DNA of 64,000 nucleotides from Pseudomonadota bacterium (GCA_013285445.1 CP053448.1:2170001-2234000), one strand, 5' to 3'; positions 43,676 through 52,313 are shown, numbered from the stretch's first letter. The notes: generated by a model from the letters alone, not told the origin. Numbers and translations are program-made.

Positions 43676-43825
43676 ATGGACAGCAACCACGTGTGCACGG
43701 ACCACGATCGTATACGTCGTGAAACCTATGAGTCGCCGGAGATAGTCTCCGTCGTTCGCCTGCATGAACTTGTGCACGGTGCTTCGGGGCAACAATCCGA
43801 CGGCGATAATTTCCTGCCGCTCTGA
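43676..43825 (+). CDS. Putative lasso-type RiPP precursor peptide
   Basis: 49 residues, first gene of the cluster, with a strong Shine-Dalgarno. The leader holds TYESPEI (Tyr18, Pro21, Ile23), which fits the Y-x-x-P-x-L/I motif that PqqD-like recognition proteins bind in lasso precursors. The C-terminal 15 residues, GASGQQSDGDNFLPL, could form a Gly1-Asp8 ring with a seven-residue tail, the normal lasso geometry. The usual Thr at the penultimate leader position is Val here, so the cleavage site is not certain. An HPr-kinase-like gene downstream could phosphorylate a Ser of the core. Confidence 0.65.
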   Translation: MDSNHVCTDHDRIRRETYESPEIVSVVRLHELVHGASGQQSDGDNFLPL

Positions 43826-43925
43826 TCGCCTTTTCCCAACTGATTTCGCTGAATTGCGTGAATAAGTCAGAGGCCGCCCTCGAAATGCGGTCAACTGTGG
43901 CACCTAACAAAAGTGGGGTAAGACA

Positions 43926-44699
43926 ATGGAAAAGACGACCCGGGTACTGTTCTTGATCATTGCCGGGCTGGCACTGCAATCAGCCTACGCGATCGATGGC
44001 GCAAACTCCACGGAACACATGATAAGCAAGGGTCCGGTCGAACGACTCCCGGACATGGATCGGTTTTACTCCGACCCGTGCTACATGTCGAACTGCGGCC
44101 GCGAACCGGTTGCCCAATCGGCACCGGGCCGCATTGATAGCCTGGGGGTCAGCCCCAGATCACCGGACTCGACGTTTCTCTCGATTTCGCCCTCCTACAG
44201 CTCCGGTGTTTCCTGCACGTCGCTGTTGGGCGTGGTCTCCGACAATGCCTTCATGACCGTGCTTCAAGACACCTTTACGGTCGGATCCAGTGGCGAAGTT
44301 CTGGTCCAGCTCAGTGCCGAACCACGGATTCAGCGTGAGAATGGATCATCGATTGCCGGCGTGGGCGCGGTCGGTGCACGCCTGACGCTCGAAGGCCCGG
44401 CTGGGTCCGGCAGCTCCACACAGACATTGTTTTCAAGGTGGATTCTGCACACTCCAATCGACGACACACTGATTACAACCGTCTCCAATCCCAGTGGCGT
44501 CAATCAGCCGGCGATCGCGACGGCCTCGGTATCACGATACCTCTCTGGGCTGACGCCTGGTGATTACACGATCAAGGCCAACTTCAAGTGGTCAGTCGTG
44601 TTTACAGACCTCCCGCTGGAGACTTCGACAATTGCCTTCGCCACGGGTCAGCGTGGCGCGCTGGTCTGTCAGCCCAACCTGATTGTCGAGACCTGGTAA
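43926..44699 (+). CDS. Secreted protein of unknown function in RiPP cluster
   Basis: 257 residues. Signal peptide MEKTTRVLFLIIAGLALQSAYA with a likely cut after AYA. The mature part contains DPCYMSNCGREP and GVSCTSLLGVVSD, with two or three Cys pairs possible, and a beta-rich C-terminal half (TFTVGSSGEVLVQL, ARLTLEGPAGSGS, LTPGDYTIKANFKWSVVF). I do not recognise the family. Its position between precursor and cyclase genes suggests a cluster-specific periplasmic role. Confidence 0.75.
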   Translation: MEKTTRVLFLIIAGLALQSAYAIDGANSTEHMISKGPVERLPDMDRFYSDPCYMSNCGREPVAQSAPGRIDSLGVSPRSPDSTFLSISPSYSSGVSCTSLLGVVSDNAFMTVLQDTFTVGSSGEVLVQLSAEPRIQRENGSSIAGVGAVGARLTLEGPAGSGSSTQTLFSRWILHTPIDDTLITTVSNPSGVNQPAIATASVSRYLSGLTPGDYTIKANFKWSVVFTDLPLETSTIAFATGQRGALVCQPNLIVETW

Positions 44700-44726
44700 G
44701 CGTCTGAGCTTCCCTCGCCGCCGCTC

Positions 44727-44745
44727 GGCGGGTACCTGACCCGCC
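44727..44745 (+). promoter_or_regulatory. RNA hairpin between secreted-protein and cyclase genes
   Basis: GGCGGGT-ACCTG-ACCCGCC, a perfect 7 bp stem, with no T-run. It may limit read-through or protect upstream mRNA, giving more precursor than enzyme. AGGAG at 44757 precedes the cyclase ATG. Confidence 0.4.
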
Positions 44746-44766
44746 CGGCGGAATGCAGGAGTCACC

Positions 44767-46374
44767 ATGGCAGGTGTCGTCGCTTGCTACACGGGCACTG
44801 CCTGTATGCCCCCATCCGGTTGTCTGGATGCCATGGCAAACGCGGCGCCCTACCGGGGCGCTCTACAGGATCGTTTTGACGACGATCGCATTGCCCTTGG
44901 CATTCAGGGCGAGGCTGCCCTGCTGCAAACGGAACACTGGATTCTGGCAGCCGTGGGCTGGTTGCACGCCATCGACGGCGAAAGCACTGCAAGTCTGTCT
45001 GGCGCCAGACTGTTGCTCGACCAGCTCGAGTCCTGCGGCAGGGTAGACCCCCTCTCCATAGGCGGCCAGTTCACGGCAATCGCCTACCACCGCAAAACCT
45101 CCCACCTGGTTTGTATCAGGGACCTGGCCGGCTCATACCCACTCCATGCCGGTGTGGGCGATGAGGGCAAGTCTTTGTATCTGGCAAGCGATATTCGTCA
45201 GGTCAGCGCCGGCCAGCGTCGCCCGCTGTCCCTCAATCTGGCTGCGCTGCGCCGCATGCAGGATTGTTTTGAGCTGCCGGCCCCGGCAACCCCCTACCAC
45301 GGCATCCTCCAGTCGCCGCCCGGTCAGACCTTTCGCATCGAGAACCCGGCCCAGTGGCGGCCACCTGACTGCCGCCAGCTGATTCCCGCACTTGCCGCGC
45401 GGGTCAATCAGCCGCCTGCGGCTTTGCCCAGTGATGAAGCGCTGATCGCCTATACCCATGCAGCTATTGAGGATTCAATGCGCGCCGCCTTCGACACACC
45501 GGACTGTTTCGTCAGCCTCAGTGGTGGCATGGACTCCAATCTGCTGATGCTGCAGGCACGCCGAGTACAACCAGCCGTACGCGCGGTTTCCTGCAGTTTT
45601 CCGGGAAGGACGTGCGACGAAAGTGACATTGTCCGCAAGCACCCCGGCGACCAGATCGAAATTGTGCCGTTCGCAACGCCGCAGTTTGATCAGTGGAAGG
45701 ACGAGCTGTTCTCGCGCACTGACTACGTGCCATTTCCGGCATCGCAGGTTGGCCTGCAGGCCGCGCTGCGCGCATCACAGCTTGGCGCCAGGTACTTTTT
45801 CAACGGCAACGGCGGCGATGAGTTGTTCGACTGGCACGTGCGACATCTAGCGCTTTCTTCTCACGCGCTGGCTCATCTTCGGTTGATCGCGTCGCTGTCA
45901 CGCGACCAGTCTTTGCAAGACTCCGCAAAGCTTGCGGCACGCATCCTGATTTCCACAGTCCAGCGCATCATCTCTCCTGAAAAGCCCAGGGCGCAGCTGG
46001 CCGCCAAACTGTTTACCAATCAGCACAGATACATGTTTTATCTTGCCGCCGAGCAACTTCACGCATCAGCGGGTATGGAAGCACGGGCGCCATATCGGGA
46101 TTTTGCCCTGGCGAGAAAACTGGCTCCACTCATGCCGCTGGCGTCCTTCCTGGGCCATCGTCGCCGCGGCTTGCAGGCAGTCTTGATCGAAAGGCTGTCT
46201 CAAGGCCGCATCAAACTCGACCGCGCCATGAAGAAAAGCTATGACGAGTTCGCGTCGATTCAGGGCCTCAACCCGCACCCGCTTCTCGGTGCCACCCGGC
46301 GGGATCACTTTGCCGGTCTGCTGCCTGCCTTCATCGAATTCAAGACGCAACGCGAAGGCCTTGGCCTCTACTAG
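44767..46374 (+). CDS. Asparagine-synthetase-like protein (lasso cyclase-type)
   Basis: 535 residues. N-terminal class II amidotransferase-like domain without the catalytic Cys2 (it starts MAGVVACYTG), so glutamine hydrolysis is unlikely. The synthetase domain has the ATP-pyrophosphatase loop FVSLSGGMDSNLLML (about 248-262) and FNGNGGDELFDWH. In lasso clusters such proteins adenylate the ring Asp or Glu and close the macrolactam. The stop TAG is followed at once by the MITE-like end repeat. A role in another amide-forming step of glycan or peptide modification is the alternative. Confidence 0.8.
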   Translation: MAGVVACYTGTACMPPSGCLDAMANAAPYRGALQDRFDDDRIALGIQGEAALLQTEHWILAAVGWLHAIDGESTASLSGARLLLDQLESCGRVDPLSIGGQFTAIAYHRKTSHLVCIRDLAGSYPLHAGVGDEGKSLYLASDIRQVSAGQRRPLSLNLAALRRMQDCFELPAPATPYHGILQSPPGQTFRIENPAQWRPPDCRQLIPALAARVNQPPAALPSDEALIAYTHAAIEDSMRAAFDTPDCFVSLSGGMDSNLLMLQARRVQPAVRAVSCSFPGRTCDESDIVRKHPGDQIEIVPFATPQFDQWKDELFSRTDYVPFPASQVGLQAALRASQLGARYFFNGNGGDELFDWHVRHLALSSHALAHLRLIASLSRDQSLQDSAKLAARILISTVQRIISPEKPRAQLAAKLFTNQHRYMFYLAAEQLHASAGMEARAPYRDFALARKLAPLMPLASFLGHRRRGLQAVLIERLSQGRIKLDRAMKKSYDEFASIQGLNPHPLLGATRRDHFAGLLPAFIEFKTQREGLGLY

Positions 46375-46522
46375 CCCGCATTATTCATGAATTCACTCGC
46401 GCCCTTGCTTGCGCCTTGTCCGCACAGCGGATTTTCCTCACTCGGAAATACAGCCTGGTATTCCGCTCGGTCGGAAAATCCGCTGCGCGAACAATCCCCT
46501 GCGCAATCATCGCGGCGATTCA
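46372..46522. mobile_element. MITE-like element, main part (split by group II intron)
   Basis: From CTAG (46371-46374, possible target duplication) the end repeat CCCGCATTATTCATGAAT starts at 46375. An internal inverted repeat of 22 bp (46416-46437 and 46473-46494, 20 of 22 paired, core GCGGATTTTCC) gives a long hairpin. The element breaks off at GATTCA (46517-46522) and resumes at 48442 with TGAATAATGCGGG and CTAG. Rejoined, the ends are inverted copies over about 18 bp and the element is about 160 bp long. It codes for nothing. Confidence 0.75.
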
Positions 46523-48441
46523 GTAGAGTCGAGGAGGGGCGCGGTGGCCCCAGAGGGCTCCGTTTCCCTTCCCCGCTCATCAAACCGGACGTGCGGGTTT
46601 CCCGCATCCGGCTTTCCGACTGGATTCATCACGAGGCACACGGCGAGGTGTTCAGATGCACATCGCGCAGGCGCACCACGCCCAGACGATCGAAAACAAC
46701 ATCGATCGGCAGGCGCCGGGTCGCCCGATTGGGCATCTTATGCCGGCGTTTGAGGAAATGACGCACGCGATCTGCCACAAAGTGATCCACGGCCCGATAG
46801 GCCTGGTAACGCGTGCCATAACCGTAATACGACGACCAACCCGCCAGAATCTGGTTGAGTTCGTCTCGTACCGTCGGCCAGGCACCCAGATTACCCGGCA
46901 CCAGAAGACCGCGGAGGCGTGTCTTGATGCGCTGCACGCTCTTGCGCGACGGACTTGCACCCAGATACCAACGACCCGTCTTCCGGTAACAGTGCGGACC
47001 AAACGAGTAGCCCAGAAAGTCGAACGTCTCTTGCCGCGCGTCGCACAACCGGGTCTTGTCCTCATTGAGGATCAGACCCAGCCGGGTCAGCACAGCCTGC
47101 GTCCACTTCAGTGCCGGTGTTGCCGTGTGACGACACAGGATCACGAAGTCGTCCGCATAGGAGACAATCTGCGCCTGCCAGGCGCGATCCCGGCCCGTGG
47201 AACGCCAGTATTTGAGCAGCCGGTTCATGTACAGGTTGGCCAGCAGCGGGCTGATCACGCCACCTTGTGGCGTGCCCCGGGTCTGCTTGCGCCCACCGGT
47301 CATGCGCTTGCCACCCTTGCCGTCGTCTTCTTCGATCGGCACCTTCAGAAACTGCTTGATCAGCCGCAGAAGGGCCCGGTCCACGATCCGGCGGGCCACC
47401 GATTGCATCAGCGCCTCGTGCGGGATCGTGTCGAAGTACTTCGACAAGTCAGCGTCCACCACCGCCGTGTAGCCCTGGCAGAGCAGTTCGTGCACTCTCC
47501 GGATCGCCTCGCCCGCACCGCGTCGGGGTCGGTAACCGTAGGCACTGTCGTCGAGATCCGCTTCGAAGATCGGTTCGATCACCAGCTTGACCGCCGTTTG
47601 CACCACCCGGTCCCGAATCGTCGGGATCCCGAGCGGGCGCTCACCGCCGCCTGGCTTGGGAATCAGAACACGCCGTACCGGCTGGGGCCGATACGTCTTC
47701 TCACGCAACTCCTCACGCAACCGATCCAGCCAGTCCGCCAGCCCTTCCGCTTCGATCTGGACAAAAGTCACCCCGTCCACACCCGGCGCTCCCGCTTTGG
47801 CACGGGCCAGCCGCCAGGCATGGAACAGAATGTCTTCTCGCCAGACCTTGTCGTAGAGTTGGTGAAACCGGCAGTCCGGTTCCGCCTTCGCCTTGCGATA
47901 AAGCTTTCTCTGCAAGCTCCTGATCCTGTCCGGTGTTGTCAGGCTCATCGCCAATCACCTCGTCATCGTTTGCTTCAAAAGCACTCCAGAAGTCAGGGCC
48001 CTTCCCTCCACCGGCATTACCCGGCTTCAACAGTACTATGGCCCTGTCCGACTCCCGCATCCGGCCACCGCGCCAGGCGCGGCGGCGAGGGTCGCGACCC
48101 CTCGCCGGATGCGGGTCTCCCCCGTTACCCGGTCTACCCTTCCAGCGTGCCGTGCCCACTACCCCGGCGGATCAAACGGGTGCATTCGTCGATTCCTTCC
48201 CCGTTCATGCAGCCTTCCCCGTTATTCAGGCGGGTCGGCATCCGCATCAGCACTTTCGAGGCCTGCTCAGACTTCACTCGCGTTACGGCCCGCTGGATCG
48301 CTCAACCGCCCAAGGCGGCCTTTGTCACGAGGCTTCAACCCCGCCAGTTACCCAGCGAAGCTGCTCGTCAGCTACCAGATCAAGCGACAACTATCTGGGT
48401 GGAACCTTCCTCCACTGGTAAACCGCGCCCTCGGGGCGCAC
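46523..48441 (-). mobile_element. Group II intron
   Basis: 1919 bp, read on the minus strand. The 5' end at 48441 is GTGCGCCCCGAGGG, the bacterial GUGYG consensus. The 3' end is CCTCCTCGACTCTAC at 46523. Domain V is at about 46587-46620 with GCCGGATGCGGG, GAAA, CCCGCACGTCCGG, followed by a plausible domain VI. The maturase gene lies in between in domain IV. Removing the intron restores the end repeat of the MITE-like element exactly, which fixes both boundaries. Confidence 0.88.
46629..47954 (-). CDS. ltrA: Group II intron reverse transcriptase/maturase
   Basis: 441 residues. Reverse-transcriptase blocks: RRVLIPKPGGGERPLGIPTIRDRVVQTAVKLVIEPIFE, SAYGYRPRRGAGEAI, VVDADLSKYFDTIPHE, GTPQGGVISPLLANLYMN, the catalytic YADD (about 265-268) and FLGYSF. 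The maturase X domain follows (LRGLLVPGNLGAWPTVRDELNQILAGWSSYYGYG). There is no HNH endonuclease, as in intron lineages that use other means of target priming. It looks intact. Confidence 0.95.
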   Translation of the reverse strand: MAMSLTTPDRIRSLQRKLYRKAKAEPDCRFHQLYDKVWREDILFHAWRLARAKAGAPGVDGVTFVQIEAEGLADWLDRLREELREKTYRPQPVRRVLIPKPGGGERPLGIPTIRDRVVQTAVKLVIEPIFEADLDDSAYGYRPRRGAGEAIRRVHELLCQGYTAVVDADLSKYFDTIPHEALMQSVARRIVDRALLRLIKQFLKVPIEEDDGKGGKRMTGGRKQTRGTPQGGVISPLLANLYMNRLLKYWRSTGRDRAWQAQIVSYADDFVILCRHTATPALKWTQAVLTRLGLILNEDKTRLCDARQETFDFLGYSFGPHCYRKTGRWYLGASPSRKSVQRIKTRLRGLLVPGNLGAWPTVRDELNQILAGWSSYYGYGTRYQAYRAVDHFVADRVRHFLKRRHKMPNRATRRLPIDVVFDRLGVVRLRDVHLNTSPCAS

Positions 48442-48457
48442 TGAATAATGCGGGCTA
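48442..48457. mobile_element. MITE-like element, right end
   Basis: TGAATAATGCGGG followed by CTA(G), the inverted partner of 46371-46391. The CTA at 48455-48457 is the complement of the TAG stop of the ABC transporter gene, so the target-site CTAG also ends that gene. Confidence 0.75.
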
Positions 48458-50101
48458 GGGGACCTCAACCACCCGGTCGGCCAGCTTGAGCAGGCCCGGC
48501 CGGTGGGTGATAAGAATGACGGTGCGGTTTCGCTTGACCGTTGCAAGGGTGTCGGCCACCTCGGCTTCACCGGCTTCATCGAACATCGAGGTGGCCTCGT
48601 CCAGGACCAGGATCGGGGCGGGCCGCAGCAGCGCGCGGGCCAGGGCCAGACGCTGCTGCTGGCCTCCGGAGATCCGCGCACCGCGCGGGCCGAGCATAGT
48701 GTCGTAGCCGTCGGGCAGTCCCTCGATGAATTGGCTCGCTGCCGCCTGGCGGGCGGCGCGTTCGATTTCCGCCTGCCCGGCTTCAGGCCAGCCCAGACGA
48801 ATGTTGTCGGCCAGCGTGCCCTGAAACAGCCACACACGCTGTGGCACCAGGGCAACGCTGCGGCGCAGTTGCCGCGCGTCGATTTCCCCGATGTCGACGC
48901 CATCGAGCGTGATGCGGCCGTTTTGCGGTCGATAGAATCGCAGCAGCAGCCAGATCAGGGTGGACTTGCCGCAGCCATTCGGCCCGGTCAGGGCCACGCA
49001 TTCGCCGGCACGGATGTGCAGGTTGAAGCGATTGAGCACCGGCCGGTCAGGGGCGTACCCGAAGTCGACCTGGCGGTAGACAATGCCGCTTTGCAGCTGC
49101 TGCGGCGCTGGCCGGGAACCCCCGGCTTGCTCGCCCGGGATGGCCAGAGCTTCAAGCAGCCGCCCCAGCGCGCCCTGGGCGGCACTCCAGCGTCCGTAGG
49201 CGTCGGCCAGGGCCGACAGCGGTCGGGCGATGAACACACCGTAGAGAATGAGCGTGACCAGTTCACCGGGGCTGAGCTCGCCGCGCGCCAGGGCCGGGCT
49301 GGCCAGCACGATCAGGGCGATGATTCCGGCCATTGCGACAAGCTGAATGGCCGGACGCAGCGGCGACAGCGCCAGGCGCAGACGACGCGCTTTGGCCAGC
49401 GCCTCGGCTGCACTGCCGGCATAGGCCTGCTGCTGGGTCGCCTCGCGCGCTTCGGCTTTGATGACAGGAAGCAGCTCGATGGCCTGCTCGGCCACCGATA
49501 CACTCTGGCTGTGGGCATCATAGAGTTCGCGCGCGCGCTGGCGGATGCTGCGCATCCAGAACCTCAGCGCCACAACCCCCACGGGGACCGCGGCAACGAT
49601 GGCCAGCGCCAGCACCGGCTGCAGCCTGGCCATCAGCACCAGGGCGCCTGCGCAGGTCAGTACCGCCGGCACCAGACCCGGCAGCGCGCCGGACAGGAAG
49701 GCCGACAGCGCTTGGGCATCAGTGGTCAGCAGGGAAAGCTGGTCGCCGCGGGCGCGCTGCTCGTGCTCGCTCATCGGCAGTTCGAGCAGCCGGTTGAAGA
49801 CACGACAGCGAAGGGTATAGAGAATGTCATCGCCGACGCGGGTCATGGCCAGGCTGCCGACGATGCGTGCGGCGGTCAGCACCAGCATGACCGCGATCAA
49901 GGTCGCCGTCACCGCGCCAAGCGACCAGCCGGGCTGGTCGCCGATGAGTGAATCGGCCAGCCGGCCGGCCAGCAGGGGCAGCGTCAGCGTGGCGCCGGCC
50001 TCGATCAACAACAGCGCGCTTGCGCCGGCCAGCCGCAGGCGATGCGGCTGCAGCAACGACAGACTGAAGGTCAGCGGTTGCAGGCGGGGATCGGAGCGCA
50101 T
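48455..50101 (-). CDS. ABC exporter of RiPP cluster
   Basis: 548 residues from ATG 50101. Six-helix membrane domain (about 15-310) and nucleotide-binding domain with LTGPNGCGKST, ISGGQQQRLALARALL, ILVLDEATSMFDE and LITHRPGLL, all intact. There is no peptidase C39 domain, matching lasso-type exporters where a separate B2 protein cuts the leader. It is divergent from the PqqD-like gene, with 82 bp between. It converges on the cyclase gene with the MITE and intron between. Confidence 0.88.
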   Translation of the reverse strand: MRSDPRLQPLTFSLSLLQPHRLRLAGASALLLIEAGATLTLPLLAGRLADSLIGDQPGWSLGAVTATLIAVMLVLTAARIVGSLAMTRVGDDILYTLRCRVFNRLLELPMSEHEQRARGDQLSLLTTDAQALSAFLSGALPGLVPAVLTCAGALVLMARLQPVLALAIVAAVPVGVVALRFWMRSIRQRARELYDAHSQSVSVAEQAIELLPVIKAEAREATQQQAYAGSAAEALAKARRLRLALSPLRPAIQLVAMAGIIALIVLASPALARGELSPGELVTLILYGVFIARPLSALADAYGRWSAAQGALGRLLEALAIPGEQAGGSRPAPQQLQSGIVYRQVDFGYAPDRPVLNRFNLHIRAGECVALTGPNGCGKSTLIWLLLRFYRPQNGRITLDGVDIGEIDARQLRRSVALVPQRVWLFQGTLADNIRLGWPEAGQAEIERAARQAAASQFIEGLPDGYDTMLGPRGARISGGQQQRLALARALLRPAPILVLDEATSMFDEAGEAEVADTLATVKRNRTVILITHRPGLLKLADRVVEVP

Positions 50102-50183
50102 AATGCAATCGTGATGGGGTGGTCGCCATGATAGCCTAGTGGGCCACGCCCGCCCGGCTTGTTGAACTTCCGAGGATACCAAG
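50102..50183. promoter_or_regulatory. Divergent promoter region (exporter / PqqD-like)
   Basis: 82 bp between two divergent starts. CGAGGA at 50171-50176 serves the TTG at 50184. No strong sigma-70 boxes were picked out by eye. Confidence 0.35.
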
Positions 50184-50456
50184 TTGAGTTTTGATCGCAT
50201 CCGCAGGGCCTTTGCCGATGGCCGGCTGACCGCCAATCCACTTGACGACGGCAGCGGCGTGGTGCTGGACACTGCCGGTGAGCGGCTGCTGACGATGAAT
50301 GCCACCGGCATGGCGCTGGTGCAAGCCATCGAGGCTGGCACGACCGATGAAGCCGCCCTGACCGAGGTGCTGACAAGCCGCTTCGAAGTCGACCAGGAGC
50401 GCGCGCTGGCCGACCTGCGCCAGTTTGTCGAGCGCCTGGTCGAAGCTTTGAACTGA
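50184..50456 (+). CDS. PqqD-like peptide-recognition protein (module A)
   Basis: 90 residues from TTG. LTANPLDDGSGVVLDTAGERLLTMNATGMALVQAIEAGTTDEAALTEVLTSRFEVDQERALADLRQFVERLVEA follows the PqqD pattern: three strands, then three helices with a last helix that binds the leader. In lasso clusters this is the B1 protein that presents the precursor to the B2 protease. It is 9-15 bp before the B2-like gene. Confidence 0.88.
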   Translation: MSFDRIRRAFADGRLTANPLDDGSGVVLDTAGERLLTMNATGMALVQAIEAGTTDEAALTEVLTSRFEVDQERALADLRQFVERLVEALN

Positions 50457-50471
50457 GCCGACGCCGTGGGC

Positions 50472-50921
50472 ATGTGGCGGCGTTTGGGGCAGTTGCCGGG
50501 CGATGAGCGTGCCGACCTGCTACCGGCCGCGTGGCGCCTGGTGGTGGTCTGGCTGCTGCTGGGTACGGTCGGCCCGACGCGCAGCCGCCGCTGGCTCGGT
50601 CGTTCGGCCAGCAAACCCGCAGTGTCGGATGATGAACTGGCCTGCTGGCGGCGCCGGGCGCTGGGGCTCAAGCGAATCGGGGCCCGCCTGCCCGGTGCGC
50701 GCTGCCTGGCGCGCTCGCTGTGTCTGTGGTGGTGGATGCGCTCGGCCGGGCTGGACGCGATGCTCGAAATGGGTGTGCGCCGCGATGAAAGCGGCGCCGT
50801 TACCGGCCACGCCTGGGTCAGTATTGGAGGCCGGCCGGTCGACGAGACCGCCGCAACCGTGGCCCGTTTCCAGCCGCTGCGCTGGTCCGACTGGCCCGAT
50901 CAGGTCGTGATCGATCAATGA
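50472..50921 (+). CDS. Lasso B2-type transglutaminase-like leader peptidase (module A)
   Basis: 149 residues from ATG 50472 (GTG 50466 possible). LPGARCLARSLCLWWWMRSAGLDAMLEMGVRRD gives the catalytic Cys, and GAVTGHAWVSIGGRPVDE the His and Asp. This is the Cys-His-Asp protease that removes the leader in lasso biosynthesis. Two hydrophobic segments near the N-terminus suggest membrane contact. Confidence 0.88.
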   Translation: MWRRLGQLPGDERADLLPAAWRLVVVWLLLGTVGPTRSRRWLGRSASKPAVSDDELACWRRRALGLKRIGARLPGARCLARSLCLWWWMRSAGLDAMLEMGVRRDESGAVTGHAWVSIGGRPVDETAATVARFQPLRWSDWPDQVVIDQ

Positions 50922-50931
50922 ACCGCCCGCC

Positions 50932-51903
50932 ATGCGACTGATCGAGGATCATGCGCCCGGCAACACATGCCTGGCAGCCGAAACAACCGGCCATGCGCTG
51001 ACGATATCCATGCCGGCAGCCGACCTGGCCGCCGCGCTGGGGCAGGTCAGCCAGCGCTATGACTGGACGCAGCGCCGCGGCCAGCCGGCACTGATCGTCG
51101 ACAACCCCGGAGCCCGGCGGTTCAGCGACGCGGCGATCTTCGAACAGGCTTTGGATGACGGTGATGTTCGCCTGACCAGCGGTGCGCCCGGCGAGCTGAC
51201 TGTCGGCGCCGGTCAGCGCCCTGAGCCGCGCCTGCTCATGCCGCGAAGTTTCGTCTTGCTGACCGGCCAGCAGTGGGCGCGCAGCGGCGCCCTGCCCGTG
51301 CATGCCGCCGTGCTGGTCATTGATGGCCGGGGCGTGCTGGTCATCGGCCAGCGCGGCGCCGGCAAGTCGGTTCTGGGTCTGGCCGCGGTGGCTGCCGGCC
51401 ACCGCCTGGTGTCGGATGACTGGGTGCTGCTGACGCTCGACAGCCACGGCCATCCCGCGGCCGAACGTCTGCGTGAGTTTTTCATGCTGCGCCGAGGCTG
51501 GGCCGCCGACCAACTCATTCAGCGCCTGTCCGACCTGCCCTTCTCCACCGGCCAGCGCCCCAAGACCGCATTCCGGCTGGAAGACCGGACCGACGTGCGC
51601 TTTCCGGCCGGCGCGCCGATTGAGCAGGTCTGGCTGCTCGAGCGCCCGCGCGCCGGCAGAGCCGAGCGCAGCACGGCCACGCCGGTACCGCCGTCGACAG
51701 CACTGGCCGCCATCATCGAGGCCAGCATTGCGCTGCTTTTCAGCCAGACCTTTCCGCACGAGCGCCGCGCCGTGCTCGACACCCTGCAGGCACTGCTGCG
51801 CAACACGCCATGCCGCACAATCACCACCGGCACTGATCTGGTCGAGAATCCGGAGCAGACTTTGGCCAGGTTGATGCAACATCGATTCTCGTCAACGCCG
51901 TGA
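50932..51903 (+). CDS. HPr-kinase-like protein (module A)
   Basis: 323 residues. The C-terminal domain has VHAAVLVIDGRGVLVIGQRGAGKSVLGLAAVAAGHRLVSDDWVLL: Walker A at about 138-146 and the Asp pair of the HprK active site. In paeninodin-type lasso clusters such kinases phosphorylate a Ser of the peptide. The N-terminal 110 residues are not recognised. The last 83 bases overlap the tail-to-tail gene at 51821. Confidence 0.85.
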   Translation: MRLIEDHAPGNTCLAAETTGHALTISMPAADLAAALGQVSQRYDWTQRRGQPALIVDNPGARRFSDAAIFEQALDDGDVRLTSGAPGELTVGAGQRPEPRLLMPRSFVLLTGQQWARSGALPVHAAVLVIDGRGVLVIGQRGAGKSVLGLAAVAAGHRLVSDDWVLLTLDSHGHPAAERLREFFMLRRGWAADQLIQRLSDLPFSTGQRPKTAFRLEDRTDVRFPAGAPIEQVWLLERPRAGRAERSTATPVPPSTALAAIIEASIALLFSQTFPHERRAVLDTLQALLRNTPCRTITTGTDLVENPEQTLARLMQHRFSSTP

Positions 51904-52312
51904 TGCGGGTGTCCGCCCTGGCGGTTTCGATACCCGGAGCGGTGAGCCAGACATGGCCTTCGACGGGTTTGTGGCGGGCCGGACGAACCCCGAGGTGCAC
52001 GACCGGGACCAGCCCGCAGCGCGACCACAGGTTGAGCAGGATCAGCGATCGTCGATAGCAGCGGCCGGTACCGTATGGGGGCAAGACAGGCAGCAGTGCA
52101 TTGACCATGCCAGCCAGCATGCGCGGATCGGCGATGCTTGCCGGCAGTGGCTTGCCGCGGCGAAGCTGCCCGACGCGCTGGCGCATGCCCATTGGTCCTT
52201 CAAGCCGGGCCACACGCCGCGCCGCGGCCAACACATAAGGCAGCGCCTGCAAGCAGGCCAGCGGGCTGTGCAGGAACCGCAAGGCAATGCGGATCGGTCG
52301 TGGGCCGGCCAT
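51821..52312 (-). CDS. B2-type transglutaminase-like protein (module B)
   Basis: 163 residues, last gene of the minus-strand operon, 1 bp after the radical-SAM gene. YGTGRCYRRSLILLNLWSRCGLVPVVHLGVRP gives the Cys and KPVEGHVWLTAPG the His. It is related to the copy at 50472 but divergent, so it probably handles a different substrate. The expected third-residue Asp after the His is not obvious. Its 3' end lies inside the module A kinase gene on the other strand. Confidence 0.78.
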   Translation of the reverse strand: MAGPRPIRIALRFLHSPLACLQALPYVLAAARRVARLEGPMGMRQRVGQLRRGKPLPASIADPRMLAGMVNALLPVLPPYGTGRCYRRSLILLNLWSRCGLVPVVHLGVRPARHKPVEGHVWLTAPGIETARADTRITALTRIDVASTWPKSAPDSRPDQCRW

Positions 52313-52313
52313 G

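Noticed and set aside
44767..46374. Ordinary asparagine synthetase AsnB
   Set aside because: Cys2 of the glutaminase domain is absent and the gene lies among RiPP genes, so biosynthetic asparagine formation is unlikely.
46656..48458. 600-codon plus-strand open frame over the intron
   Set aside because: Antisense to the reverse transcriptase/maturase and to structured intron RNA; no recognisable domain.
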